From Haematobia irritans (Eukaryota > Arthropoda > Insecta > Diptera > Muscidae), in assembly GCF_050003625.1 (NCBI RefSeq), contig NC_134398.1, positions 94,883,674 to 94,947,673 of the forward strand: DNA of 64,000 nt, given 5' to 3'. Below are positions 42,639 to 53,134 of this stretch, one piece after another (within the stretch, counting starts at the first letter, position 1; every line of letters starts with the position of its first letter). Made by a program: the position numbers and the translations under genes. The notes below the pieces were generated by a model. The model was not told the origin of the DNA. It did no database searches and was given only the letters and a program-made list of their open reading frames with translations.

Positions 42639-42640
42639 GC

Positions 42641-43399
42641 GTAGGGGGAACCAGCTAAAATAACTAATAAGTTTTTTAAATTCATATTTTCAAAACTACC
42701 CTCCTTGTATGAGAATTGAAAATTTACAAATGCCATAGTAAATATTTTAACAATTATGCAATACCCAAAATCAGCAAAAATATTTAAGTTAAAAGGTTAA
42801 TCCAATAAGTAATTAACATATAAAATGACATTTTTAATCACATAAAAAAATGAATAATTGAAATAAAAATAATTAATAATTTTAATTTAATTGTCCCAAT
42901 TAATGTTTTAATTAAATATAAACTACATATCATATTTAAAATATAATTGAAAATTTTAGAAAATAGCTACTTTTTAATTTTAGTTGTAGTTTTTTATAAA
43001 TAATGTACTCATTGAAAATAATTCAACTATTATTACAAAAATTAAAATGTGAAAAAATTAAAAGTGCCAGAAAAAAACAGTATTTTTTGATCAATAATAT
43101 TGTAATTTGTAATAATTTCCGTGATTGATACTAAAATTTTCATGATTGTCTCAAATTTAATTAAGAAAAAAATTAATTGGAACAATTCATGATACAAATC
43201 TTACAAAATCTTTAGTAATACAGCAAAAAAAAAAAAAAATAGTGAAAAATAATACTGACAATAAAAAGATCATAATTGCACCTCAAGAGACTAAAATGAA
43301 ATCTTGTAAATTGTGATAAGATCCTGAATTCTAACTATTTTGATCTCATTATTGAGCATGATGAGTTTCGTTTTTAAAAATTCACGATTTATGATGATG
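42641..43399. other. AT-rich stretch without recognised features
   Basis: Over 700 bp, very AT-rich, with A-runs and no frame above 60 codons. May contain the 5' leader of the preceding LINE. Nothing specific seen. Confidence 0.6.
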
Positions 43400-43401
43400 T
43401 A

Positions 43402-44452
43402 AAGGGTGATACGGTCAAAATTTGGTCAATATAAACTTGACGTATTTCTTTCAATTTTGCATTTGTAAAACCCTGAACACCATTCATTTTGAAGGTGTGT
43501 GTGTGTAGAATGGTGCTCCTATTTTGAATTTTGAATTCACTCTTCAGTTGTCAAAATGCCGTCCAAGCAAGAATAGCAGCGTATCAAAATTTTGTTCGCG
43601 CATCGCGAAAATCCGAGCTACTCGCACGCAAAGCAGGAAGTCTGGATCGGGGGGTAATCGAAAACCGGAAGCCGCTGAGACGACAAAGAAAGTTGCCGGT
43701 AGTTTCAAGCGAAACCCTAACCTCTCTCTCCGAGATGCCGCAAATAAGCTGGGTGTATCGTCTACAACCGTGCATCGAGCCAAAAACGAGCCGGACTATC
43801 GACTTACAAGAAGGTAGTGACTCCAAATTGCGATGATAAACAAAATACGACGGCCAAAGCGCGATCCCGGAGGCTGTACACGACGATGCTGACGAAGTTT
43901 GACTGCGTGGTAATGGACGACGAAACCTACGTCAAAGCCGACTACAAGCAGCTTCCGGGACAGGAGTTTTATACGGCAAAAGGAAGGGGAATGGTAGCAG
44001 ATATTTTCAAGCACATAAAACTGTCAAAGTTCACAAAGAAATATCTGGTTTGGCAAGCCATCTTTACCTGTGGCTTGAAAAGCAGCATTTTCATAGCTTC
44101 CGGGACTGTCAACCAAGAAATTTACGTGAAAGAGTGTTTGAATAAACGTCTGCTGCCTTTCCTGAAGAAACACGGTTGTTCCGTACTGTTTTGGCCGGAT
44201 TTGGCATCTTGCCATTACGGTAAAAAGGCCATGGAGTGGTACGCCGCCAACAACGTGCAGGTGGTTCCCAAGGACAAGAACCCTCCCGCAAATCCACATC
44301 GACAAATTTTATGCGAATTGCACCACCTTTCCTTACATTACGTGCTTTATGTTCGTGGACGTAATGTCAACTTTCAAGAACGCACAGAGGAAAGCAACAA
44401 CAGTAATAAAATCGTGTTAAAGGTTACACGCAGCAGCCACAACAGCAAATGA
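43402..44452 (+). mobile_element. Truncated Tc1/mariner element of DD37E type
   Basis: Starts AAGGGTGATACGGTCAAAAT after TA (43400-43401), the end sequence typical of the ITmD37E group of flies and mosquitoes. The right terminal repeat is not found. Confidence 0.75.
43555..44452 (+). pseudogene. DD37E transposase, degenerate, third catalytic residue lost
   Basis: The N-terminus starts at 43555 (MPSKQE, then TAG) and moves through three frames: HREN and related words, KVAGSFKRNPNLSLRDAANK (second HTH, frame of 43524), then from 43817 TPNCDDKQNTTAKARSRRLY, FDCVVMDDETYVKADYKQLP (first Asp), and VLFWPDLASCHYGKKAMEWY (second Asp). At KDKNPPAN the sequence diverges just before the 'NPPNxPxLRPIE' motif, so the catalytic Glu is missing. 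Transposase would cut and paste at TA. Dead copy. Confidence 0.82.
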
Positions 44453-45105
44453 ATGTGAATTCAATATCAGTTTATAGAATTAAGAAAATGCAGCAAAACT
44501 TTATATGGCCAATATTTTCAGACGTTGCAACTTTAGTTTTAAGTAGTATAATATTTTTCCGCACAGCGATTCACTTATTTGTTCAATTTATGTCAAAATC
44601 CCACCGAAATCCCAGCGAAATTGCGTTATCGAACACCAGATGGTAGCTGCCGAGATCTGATAGATAAACACCGTTTATTTCAGCTTATCTCAATTAATTA
44701 AACTGAACTTACCGTGAGATAAAGCAGAGATATTCATGAAATCTTTATTTTTGTTCTTTTAATATAAATTAAAATATAAATTAATATAAAAAAAAATTAA
44801 AAATATTAGGTTTTCCTTTGAAATTGCAGGGGGGTTTGAGGACAGATCAATCAGAGCAGTTCAACCAGTACATTTCCCGAAGATAAATTTAAAGATTTTA
44901 CCTATGAAGACTATGTAAGATTCTGGATTTATAAGAACTATTTTTGTTTGAGTTTTAGAGGAATCATTGACATCTTGTGTGCAAGAAAATTATAAAATAA
45001 CGTCTTGACTTGAAATCTTAAATCTGTAGATTTTCACCCGAGAAGTAAAATCTGGACATTTTACATTGAGTTTCAAGTAAATTTCATGATCGGTGCGCCT
45101 TCTAT
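44453..45105. other. No gene seen
   Basis: AT-rich sequence between the transposon relic and the ladder repeat, with no frame or structure I can assign. Confidence 0.5.
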
Positions 45106-46365
45106 ACCCTCAAACAGTGAAATCGGTCTATATGAAGGCATTACCAAATGGACCGATAAAAACTTAATCCAATACACGTTTTTGTGAGCTTAAAATACCA
45201 GAATATTTACAATTTCAGGCAAATCGGATAAAATCTAGGGTTTCTAGAAACCCAAGGAGTTAAATCGGGAAATCGTTCTTATGAGGCCTATACTAAAATA
45301 TGGACCGATACTCACCGTTTTCGGCACACCTCTTTATGGCCAGAAAATACCACTAGATTTCCAATATCAGGCAAATTGGATAAAAACTTCGGATTCTAGA
45401 AGCCTAAGAAGTAAAATGGTGAAATCGGTCTATATGGGGGCTATACCAAAACATGGGCCGATACTCACCATTTTCGATACACCTCTTTACGGTCCTAAAA
45501 TACTTCTAGATTTCCAATTTCAGATAAATTGGATAAAAACTGCGGTTTCTATAAGCCCAAGACCCCAAATCGGGAGGTTGGTTTATATGGGGACCATACC
45601 AAAACATGGACCGATGCTCACCATTTTTGGCACACCTCTTTACGGTTCTAAAATACCTCTAGATTTCCAATTTCTGGTAAATTGAATAAAAACTGCGGAT
45701 TCTAGAAGACCAAGAAGTAAAATCAAGAGATCGGTCTATATGGGGGGGCTATACCAAAACATGGGCCGATACTCGCAATTTTTGGCACACCCCTTTATGG
45801 TCCGAAAATACCTCTAGATTTCGAATTTCTGGCACATTGGATAAAAACTACGGTTTCTATAAGCCCAAGAAGTAAAATCGGGAGATCGGTCTATATGGGG
45901 GCTATACCAAATATGGACCAATACTCACCGTTTTTGGCACACCTCTTTATGGTCATAAAATACCTCTAGATTTCATATTTCAAAATTGGATAAAAACTAC
46001 GATTTCTATAATTGGATAAAAACTACGATTTCTATAAGCCCAAGACCCCAAATCCGGAAGTTGGTTTATATGGGGGCTATATCAAAACCTGGACCGATAT
46101 AGCCCATCTTCGAACTTGACCTGCCTACAGACAAAAGACGAGTTTGTGCAAAATTTCAGCACGATTGTTTCATTATTGAAAACTGTAGCGTGATTACAAC
46201 AGACAGCCAGACAGACGGACATGGTTATATCGTCTTTGAATTTCTCCCTGAACAAGAATATATACACTTTATACAGTCGGAAATCGATATTTCGATGTGT
46301 TACAAACGGAATGACAAACTTATTATACCGCCGTCACCATTCTACGGTGGTGGGTATAAAAAACC
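45106..46365 (-). repeat. Ladder repeat family L3 with CAGA/CGGA microsatellite and hairpin
   Basis: Units of about 150 bp carry TCGGTCTATATGGGGGCTAT and CCGATACTCACCATTTT variants; starts of the GGGGGCTAT word lie at about 45432, 45585 (variant), 45741, 45895 and 46073. Ends with CAGACAGCCAGACAGACGGA (46201-46220) and a hairpin TATACC...GGGTATA at 46324-46358. Same layout as L2 but a different sequence. Confidence 0.78.
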
Positions 46366-46949
46366 AAAAAATAAAAACATTTTTACTTCCAGATGTCCTT
46401 GGCGTGATATATCCCAATGTTACTTCCGTCCTCGTCCTGTAGTTACACACAAAAAAATATTATAATTTTTGAGCTAACAATAAATTGTTGTTACAGAAAA
46501 TTTTGAAGTTCAACTAAATTTTTGTTGATATAACAAAATGTTTGTTGATATAACAAAATTAGTTGCTAAAGTGACTAAAATCGTAATTGTATTTACAAAA
46601 TACGTTGTTAGCTCAAATTTAAACATAATTTTAATTGTATTGACAATCAAATTAATTGATATTTTTTTGTGTGTACACATTGCCTACGATTTCATATGGC
46701 GTTCTACCAATACTTTCGTGATAACTATTTCGTAGGGCACAGTTAACACTACTCAAGTATTTATCCCATTCCGTTTGGTAGGATGATCGTAAAGCTTCAT
46801 TCACTACACGGTTCACTCTTTCGCTTGCATTAGCCTGCGGGCTCTATACGGCAGTAAAGTTATGTTCCACTCCGAACTCACGCAGTAACTTCTCAAAATC
46901 CCGGTCACGATAACGTCAGGGACCCCAAAGCTGGTAAAAATATCTGATC
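46366..46949 (-). pseudogene. Third gypsy element: integrase core end, with MITE inside
   Basis: On the minus strand fragments such as FTSFGVPDVIV, the NASERVNRVV-like region and ALRSSY..EW lead to PYEIVGNV; decayed by stops. A 228-bp MITE (46446-46673) splits it. This is the downstream continuation of the block 46950-47438. Confidence 0.65.
46446..46673. mobile_element. 228-bp MITE, CACACA ends, TA duplication
   Basis: CACACAAAAAAATAT on the left; the inverse CACACAAAAAAATATC on the right; TA at 46444-46445 and 46674-46675. Interior AT-rich, contains GTTGATATAACAAAAT twice in tandem (about 46524-46552). Confidence 0.85.
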
Positions 46950-47438
46950 TTAATTTCTTAATGATTTCAAGAAAGTATATTTTGAAAAATGGTCCAAAAT
47001 TATTAATATGCCGTTGTAGCCAGACTTGGATCTTGGTAAAGGTCCAATGAGATCCATATATAGTCTTGGGAATGGCCTTTCTGTTTCAATCATTTGGCCT
47101 AATGGAGGTCTTAATGTAGTGGTTGGCGTTTTAGAGGTTTTGCACAGTTCACAATTTTGTATATAATGTTTGACATCCTTATCAAGAACTGGCCTTTCTG
47201 TTTCAATCATTTGGCCTAATGGAGGTCTTAATGTAGTGGTTGGCGTTTTAGAGGTTTTGCACAGTTCACAATTTTGTATATAATGTTTGACATCCTTATC
47301 AAGAACTGGCCAATACATGTAACGCCTAATTCTTCCGAGATATGCCAGAATATGCCGAATTTGAAACATGATGGGCCGTATATATAACTTTGGTCCGTAG
47401 TTCAGCTGGAACCAAAAGTTTCCATCTATTTGCTTCAT
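46950..47438 (-). pseudogene. Third gypsy element: integrase zinc finger duplicated, core start
   Basis: The frame encodes RHILAYLGRIRRYMYWPVLD, then VKHYIQNCELCKTSKTP and PPLGQMIETERP twice in tandem, then FPRLYMDLIGPLPRSKSGYN (first core Asp). The CxxC half of the H-H-C-C zinc finger is therefore doubled, in frame, by a 117-bp duplication. The domain binds the ends of the element DNA. The frame stays open through the duplication. Confidence 0.85.
47074..47307 (-). repeat. 117-bp in-frame tandem duplication in integrase
   Basis: 47074-47190 and 47191-47307 are identical as far as I can read (GGCCTTTCTGTTTCAATCAT starts both). 117 is a multiple of three. Confidence 0.92.
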
Positions 47439-47521
47439 TTATCTCCTCGCTCTCAAAACCAATTCTTTTATAAATGTATTTCCCTACCACTTTGAAGTCG
47501 GGTAATTGAGCTGTTTTATAT

Positions 47522-47932
47522 TCATTTCGAAGCTGAGTATGCGAATGTCCATCGAATGCCTCTTATTGCTTCTATGGCCACTTCTCCGTCGTAAATTCGT
47601 GACAGAGTATCAGGTACTATATTAAGATGGCCTTTACGGTGTTCAATGGTAAAATTAAAACCCTGTAACTTTAGAGACCATCGCGCTAGGCGTCCTGACA
47701 AGCCCTTTTGGCTCATAAGCCACTTTAGGCTTGCGTGGTCAGTTATCACTTTAAATTCGTGTCCTTCTACGTACGGCCTATACTTCTCTATGGCGACCAC
47801 GACTGCTAAGCACTCTAAATCCGTCACCGTATAGTATCTCTGACATTTGTTCAATTTTTGTGACATAAAAGCGATAGGCTTTTTATTCCCGTTCTCATCT
47901 TCCTGAGCTGAAACAGCACCAATCCCAGACAT
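47522..47932 (-). pseudogene. Third gypsy element: RNase H
   Basis: SGIGAVSAQEDENGNKKPIA, LECLAVVVAIEKYRPYVEGH, FKVITDHASLKWLMSQK and FTIEHRKGHLNIVPDTLSR are the four catalytic neighbourhoods of the Ty3/gypsy RNase H. Open over 136 codons; frame changes on both sides. Confidence 0.85.
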
Positions 47933-48109
47933 ACTTGCGTCGCACTAAATGATAAACGGCTTATTATAGTCCGGATTTATTAGTACTGGTGCCGTTGTAA
48001 GTTTATCCTTAAGCTTTTTTAGCCAATAATTCTGTCAACGGATAAGTGATCGATGCGTATGATACCATCCTGTCATCCCTAGAAATCGACGAAGCTGTTT
48101 GACATTTTT

Positions 48110-48612
48110 AGGGGGTGGTAAATCGCGTATAGCTGTAATCTTTTCTTCATCTATCTACAATGTACCATTTCCAACAACGCATCCCAGATATTTTACACTT
48201 TTCATGGCGAAATTGCTCTTACCAACTCACTCAAACTCAAATGATCCTCGAAATTTTCAGATAATACTAATAGGTCATCTAAATAAACGAACACATGAGT
48301 CTTCATGGTATACGGTATTACGACATCCATTAATCTACAGCGTGTCTGTGGGCCATTACAAAGCCCAAAAGGCATTCTGGTAAACTTGTACAAAGGTCTA
48401 TTTGGTACCGTTAAAGCTGTCTTCTGTTTGGATCTTTCACTAAGGCGAATTTGCCAGAACGCGTCTTTTAAGTCAATTGTTGATATCCAGTGTACAGAGG
48501 GAAGTCGGGATAATATTCCCTCAATATTTGGGATGGGATATGGATCCTTTTCTGTTACACTATTTAATTTGCGGCTATCTAAACACATGCGTATTTTACC
48601 AGGCTTTATCAC
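48110..48612 (-). pseudogene. Third gypsy element: reverse transcriptase palm
   Basis: IRMCLDSRKLNSVTEKDPYP, WISTIDLKDAFWQIRLSE (first Asp), FTRMPFGLCNGPQTRCRLMD and THVFVYLDDLLVLSENFEDH (YLDD). Frame ends at 48202, and the RT C-terminus continues in pieces to about 48000. Frameshifted relative to RNase H and protease. Confidence 0.85.
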
Positions 48613-48639
48613 TACTACCGTAGGGGACTACCATGGTGA

Positions 48640-49253
48640 ATTTGGCGCCTCCTCTATAACGCCTAACTTGAGCATCCTGTCTAGTTCCCCAAACATCTCT
48701 ATCGCTGGTGAGATTGGATAATATCTCTGTTTTATAGGTTTAGCCATACCTGTATCTATATCATGTACTACCAAGTCTGTGCACCCTAATCCTTCCACTT
48801 CCGAACTTGGAAAAACTGAAATTACTGCTTCTAGTCGACGCGACTGTTCTGCTGTTAACTATATTTGCTGGCATGAAAAGTTGCTAGCTTCTATTGCATT
48901 AACAGATGGCAGAGATATCTCTAGACCGAACAGTTTCCAAAAATAATAACCGCATATTAAATCCTTCGTATGGATGGTACCACAAGGAATTCGCATGGTA
49001 AATTTTTATTTCTAAATTTCACGACTAGTTTTATCGAACCGAGAACTGTTTGCCTACTTCCATCGGCTGCTTTAACATTTCCTACACGCTTTACAAACTG
49101 AGGTTTGTCTTGTATGACTGTCGCCAGTTGTCCTCCGATAACACTTCGGTTCGCCCCGCTATCTAATAGGGAACTGAACTCTTTATCCTCGATTCTTATT
49201 CTAATATATGGTCTATTATCGAAGTCTTTTTCTTCAATCGATGAAATAATATA
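48640..49253 (-). pseudogene. Third gypsy element: protease and linker to RT
   Basis: On the minus strand from about 49240: RPYIRIRIEDKEFSSLLDSG continuing ANRSVIGGQLA, the aspartic protease with an LLDSGA active site, then QTVLGSIKLVVKFRN. Stops follow from 48960 through the linker to RT. Confidence 0.7.
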
Positions 49254-49766
49254 TCACCTACATCTTTTTAAATTATTGTAGTACTGCCTAATTCTTCGTT
49301 TCTTCTTCGTAATTCTATTTATAGCTAAATCTAATTTTTGTTGTTGAATAATTTTAACATTTTTATTTATGGATACTAAATCTGATAATATTGTGTCTTC
49401 TTCTATTGTATCGGATGTCCGTATTATTTCCTGCGGACATCCATTTTGCCTTTTCTTGGAGTTGCATCGTGGACATATTGGCTTGTAATTGTCAACCAAA
49501 CCACAACCGTAATAAAAGATTCGCCTTGTCTCCATACACTCTACAAACGTGTGACCGACCTTATTGCAATTCCAACATTTAAGTACACGCATAACACATA
49601 CTTCCTTATTATCTATCTTATCCGAGTCGTCTTCTTCTTCCAAATATATTTCCGATACTTTTGTTTTGCCTGTCCTATTATCCTTTTCTTGCAACTCCCT
49701 CATGAACTTTTCGTGTTTTCGGACTTCTCTCCTCAGTACACTCAATGTTGTTATATTGAAGTGCAA
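49254..49766 (-). pseudogene. Third gypsy element: gag C-terminus with zinc knuckles
   Basis: SVLRREVRKHEKFMRELQEK (basic, helical), CWNCNKVGHTFVECMETRR (CCHC knuckle) and YYGCGLVDNYKPICPRCNSK (second, diverged knuckle), then an acidic linker (TSDTIEEDTILSDL). The 5' part of gag is replaced by the family A element at 49787. Confidence 0.8.
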
Positions 49767-49786
49767 AAGCTCATGTCCTACTTCCG

Positions 49787-50521
49787 CACTATTAGAAAAA
49801 TATGTTTTTCATATGTTCCGATATAAACAAAAGTGTTTCGGGCACAATTTTTAAAAACAATATATTTAAGTGCAAACATTTAATGTTCCTAAACTAACAC
49901 TAAATGTTTGGGACACATATGTTAATATGTTAGAATATATTATGTTTGGGGCATGAATGTTTTATAAAAATAATATGTGTGAATGTAAACATATATAAAT
50001 TTACAAATTTCGAGTAAACATATATATGTTATGATATTTTATTCGGAGAGTGACAGAGAGAGAGTATAGAGAAAGAAATAGAAATGGAAACCGGGAGGGT
50101 TGACGAAAGATATCAACATAACACATCGAGAGAATGAAAAGAGAGCAATTTCTGTGAAACCGCTTGTATGTTGTTTCGAAAAACTGTTTTATGATAAGGC
50201 CAAAAATTGTATATGCTTAAGTCAAAATATTATTTAAATTGAATATTAGAATGAGTATTCGTAGTAAAGAGAATATACATTCGGAACCAAGAGAATAGAC
50301 ATTTGAAAAAAAAACAGCATGTGTTTTCGCCTTGAGAGCAGCATTTTATATATGTGTGGACATGTGTTTTGTTTATCATTTTGGCATTGTGGGCACAATT
50401 TTTAGCTTGGTTCGTTAAAAGAAATCGGAACGTATGCTAACCACTGCTCCACGTGGCCAACAAATATATGTTTCTGTTAAATAATGTTATGTTTGCATAG
50501 GCTCGTGGGCGCTGCAAACTA
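49787..50521 (+). mobile_element. Family A TIR element, copy 4, left part
   Basis: Starts CACTATTAGAAAAATATG; interrupted at 50522 by a family B element; continues 51490-51577. Only half of module alpha remains (near 50432-50458), by an internal deletion. Confidence 0.75.
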
Positions 50522-51489
50522 CACCCTTACAAAAAATCGCTTCTGTAACATATACTCCCAAACATATTTTGCTTCAAGCATATACATTTTTGGGTATTGC
50601 CCAAACATTTATATGTTTGATCTCTTCCAATATATAATATGTTTGAAAGCATATTGGTCTAAACAATATATGTTTGGATAGTCTAAGTTCCAAACATTTT
50701 GTATTTTTGCATCCAAATTCAATAATGTTGTCTTCCAAAAAACAATATGTTATTATGTGAACATATAATATGTTTGGAAGCATTTTGCACCCAAAAATAT
50801 TATATGCTTAAAAAAATTCTCCCAAACAATATTGTGCTCAAAATTTTATTTATTTATTTATATATTTACAATCATAATGAATTATGAAAATGAACAGGTA
50901 ATATAGGTGCTAACAACATAGGTTTTCGACCTGAATGCTCAAAATTTTGTTTCTGCCTAATTGTATATTCCCTCACATCTTTCTCACTTCCACGAGATTT
51001 TTTAGTTCTTAGCACCTTTTTCTGTAATACAAACATTGTAGAAGAAATTATTCAATTCTATGATTTTTTTATTTTAATTTTACCTTTTGCCGGACGGGGA
51101 TTCGAACAGCGGACCACACAGTTTGTAAGGATCAAAGAAGTAGCTGATCAATTGCCCAAGGGAAAATAAAATGTTAATTTTGTAATAACAACCACCAACT
51201 TAATTCAATATCGCTCCCTGTTAAATAGCGCTCCAAGCTACTAAACACATATATGTTTATAGGCTATTTCTAAATTAATATATGTTTGCATCCAAGCATA
51301 TTATATTTACAAACATTTTATGTCCCAAACATAATATGTTCTAACATATTAACATATATGTCCCAAACATGTTATGCTAGTTTATGAACATTATATGCTT
51401 GCACTCAAAAATATTGTGTTTAAAAATTTGTGTTCCAAACATATAATGTTTATAGCCAAACATATGAAAAACAGTCTTTTTCATCCGTG
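50522..51489 (-). mobile_element. Family B TIR element, 968 bp, TA duplication
   Basis: Opposite orientation to 19465-20440, same subfamily; begins CACCCTTACAAAAAATCGC and ends with CATCCGTG. TA at 50520-50521 and 51490-51491. Half module beta at 51084-51131 (minus). Confidence 0.82.
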
Positions 51490-51577
51490 TATGCAGTATA
51501 AATGTAACTTATAACGATAATTGCCTATTGGTGACTATAACAGCTACGTAGCCCAGTGGTAGTGTGTTGGCTTACAA
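51490..51577 (+). mobile_element. Family A element, copy 4, right part, cut by an LTR fragment
   Basis: Contains the first half of module beta (GCTACGTAGCCCAGTGG at about 51543). The joint with the LTR fragment is at about 51578. Confidence 0.7.
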
Positions 51578-52100
51578 ATTGGATGGGGGTTGTTCTTGTC
51601 CTGGTAGATAGATTTCGGTCCGTTACAAAATCAATAAAATTTTAAAGGTAGCAAATTAAAGAAACGACCGGCAGTTGTGCATTAAAGAAGTAAGGAAGGA
51701 TATCGATGCTGAGATATCTCGATGTTAACGATATCTCGATCGGAAAGCCCACCCATCAATGCCGACCGTATAATTTGTGTCAGCCCTGTGAGCATTCTCT
51801 ACGCCCCGATCTTCTGTTTCGAAAGAGAAAACACCCGCTTAGAATTTCATTATGTATAAGTAGATATATTCAACAGATATTAAAATAATAACAACGCAAA
51901 AACAGGACAATTAGGATGTGAAGTTCACCAATGTGGTATCACAATGGACTGAATAGTCTAAGTGAGCCCGATACATCGAGCTGCCACGTAACCTGGGATG
52001 TGAATGGGTCAATATGTATGTTTAATATGTAGAACTAAAAATTATAATTCAAATAATGGAAATATGAAAATATGGAATGTATTCTTTTTGTAAATGTAAT
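51578..52100 (+). repeat. Second copy of the gypsy 3' end (purine tract and LTR)
   Basis: Begins with the same GGATGGGGGT purine tract as 39880, so it is the 3' end of another copy, not a solo LTR. Holds the ATATCTCGAT cluster at about 51700-51740 and the insertion at 51923-51995. Confidence 0.72.
51923..51995 (+). mobile_element. 73-bp LINE/SINE tail insertion with 9-bp target duplication
   Basis: GTTCACCAATGTGGTATCAC to CTGCCACGTAACCTG; GGATGTGAA on both sides (51914-51922, 51996-52004). The LTR copy at 39880-40325 lacks it. Confidence 0.88.
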
Positions 52101-52116
52101 ATGAATAATAGTTTCG

Positions 52117-53131
52117 GTGAGACCTACAGTTGAAAAGTTTACTAGAGTTCAAATTGACCCGTTGGTGCAGTGTGATATAACCCTCGACGCGATAAAATCC
52201 CTGCCAGAGTTCTACGGCCACCCAGGCACATACGTGTCCTGGCGTGTGGCCGCACATAACGCATATGAGTTATTTGCCTTATATGATGACAGCGAACGCC
52301 ATTACCAGTCAGTAGTTATTCTGAAAAATAAGGTGAGAGGAGCCGCTGACGCGGTGCTCTCCTCATTTAGTACAGTTTTGAACTTCAGGGCAATCATTGC
52401 CAGGTTAGATTTTACGTACGCGGACAAACGTCCGATATACTTTATTGAGCAGGAAATGTCCACTCTGAGACAGGGCTCAATGTCCCTGCTGCAATTTTAC
52501 GACGAAGTAGAAAAGAAACTAACTCTTTTAACAAATAAGACAATAATGTCGTATGAGAACACGGTTGCTGAAACGATAAATATAGGGCGGATGCTCTTAT
52601 GGTGTTCATATCGGGGCTAAGGAAACCCCTTTGTGATATCCTTTTTGCGTCGAGACCATCCGACCTCCCTTCTGCTTTGGCTCTAGCGCAAGAAGTAGAC
52701 GCCAACAGCGAGCGCTACGCTTTCGCAAAAAATTTTGCGAACAGAGCCAATGAAAATTTCTCTCTCAGGAAGAGTTTTTCGAATGCCGACCACAATGTGG
52801 GACAGAAGAACCCACATTATCTGGTTAGCAAACAAAAACAAACTGGCCAATAACCAGTCAGTAGTGTTCAAAGGCAACACACCAGTGACAGAAATCGTAT
52901 CGAACCCATGGAGGTTGATCCCTCTCTGTCACAATTCAAACATGCTACGAGCTTCCCTGCTCATGACTGGCGGCAGGGGTATGGACAAAAACGGGCTGCT
53001 AACTCAGGCCGATCTACAGGACAGTACAAAGAGTGAACCACCTCAATGACGAGGATGATCCGACGGATGGAGAACCGTACGAGGAAGAGGCAGAGCGGGC
53101 CGTGGATGATATCGAATGTGATGAGCTAAAT
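52117..53131 (+). pseudogene. Errantivirus-like gag, three frames, interrupted at its end
   Basis: Frame 52117-52620 has FYGHPGTYVSWRVAAHNAYE, ILKNKVRGAADAVLSSF and MSLLQFYDEVEKKLTLL, gag of the gypsy/errantivirus sort. Frame 52599-52853 continues (RMVFISGLRKPLCDILFAS in meaning, ALALAQEVDANSERYAF), then C-terminal pieces to the acidic end NHLNDEDDPTDGEPYEEEAE at 53033. No CCHC knuckle is seen. The sequence runs straight into the tandem array at 53131. Start codon uncertain: an in-frame stop lies about 12 bp upstream and the first ATG is in another frame. Confidence 0.75.
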
Positions 53132-53134
53132 TTT

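Larger units (their letters stand above)
40330..42640 (-). mobile_element. Internally deleted LINE (CR1/jockey-like) with (AAATA)n tail
   Basis: Minus strand: endonuclease (42640-41976), EN end and linker in another frame (41990-41440), a SINE piece at 41206-41437, then the RT C-terminus (41205-40474) and an A-rich simple tail at 40340-40372. The RT core with its catalytic motif is missing. Confidence 0.75.

Noticed and set aside
43531..43836. Alternative 101-codon frame over the DD37E N-terminus
   Set aside because: Overlaps the helix-turn-helix frame and does not carry its motifs; shadow of a frameshifted transposase.
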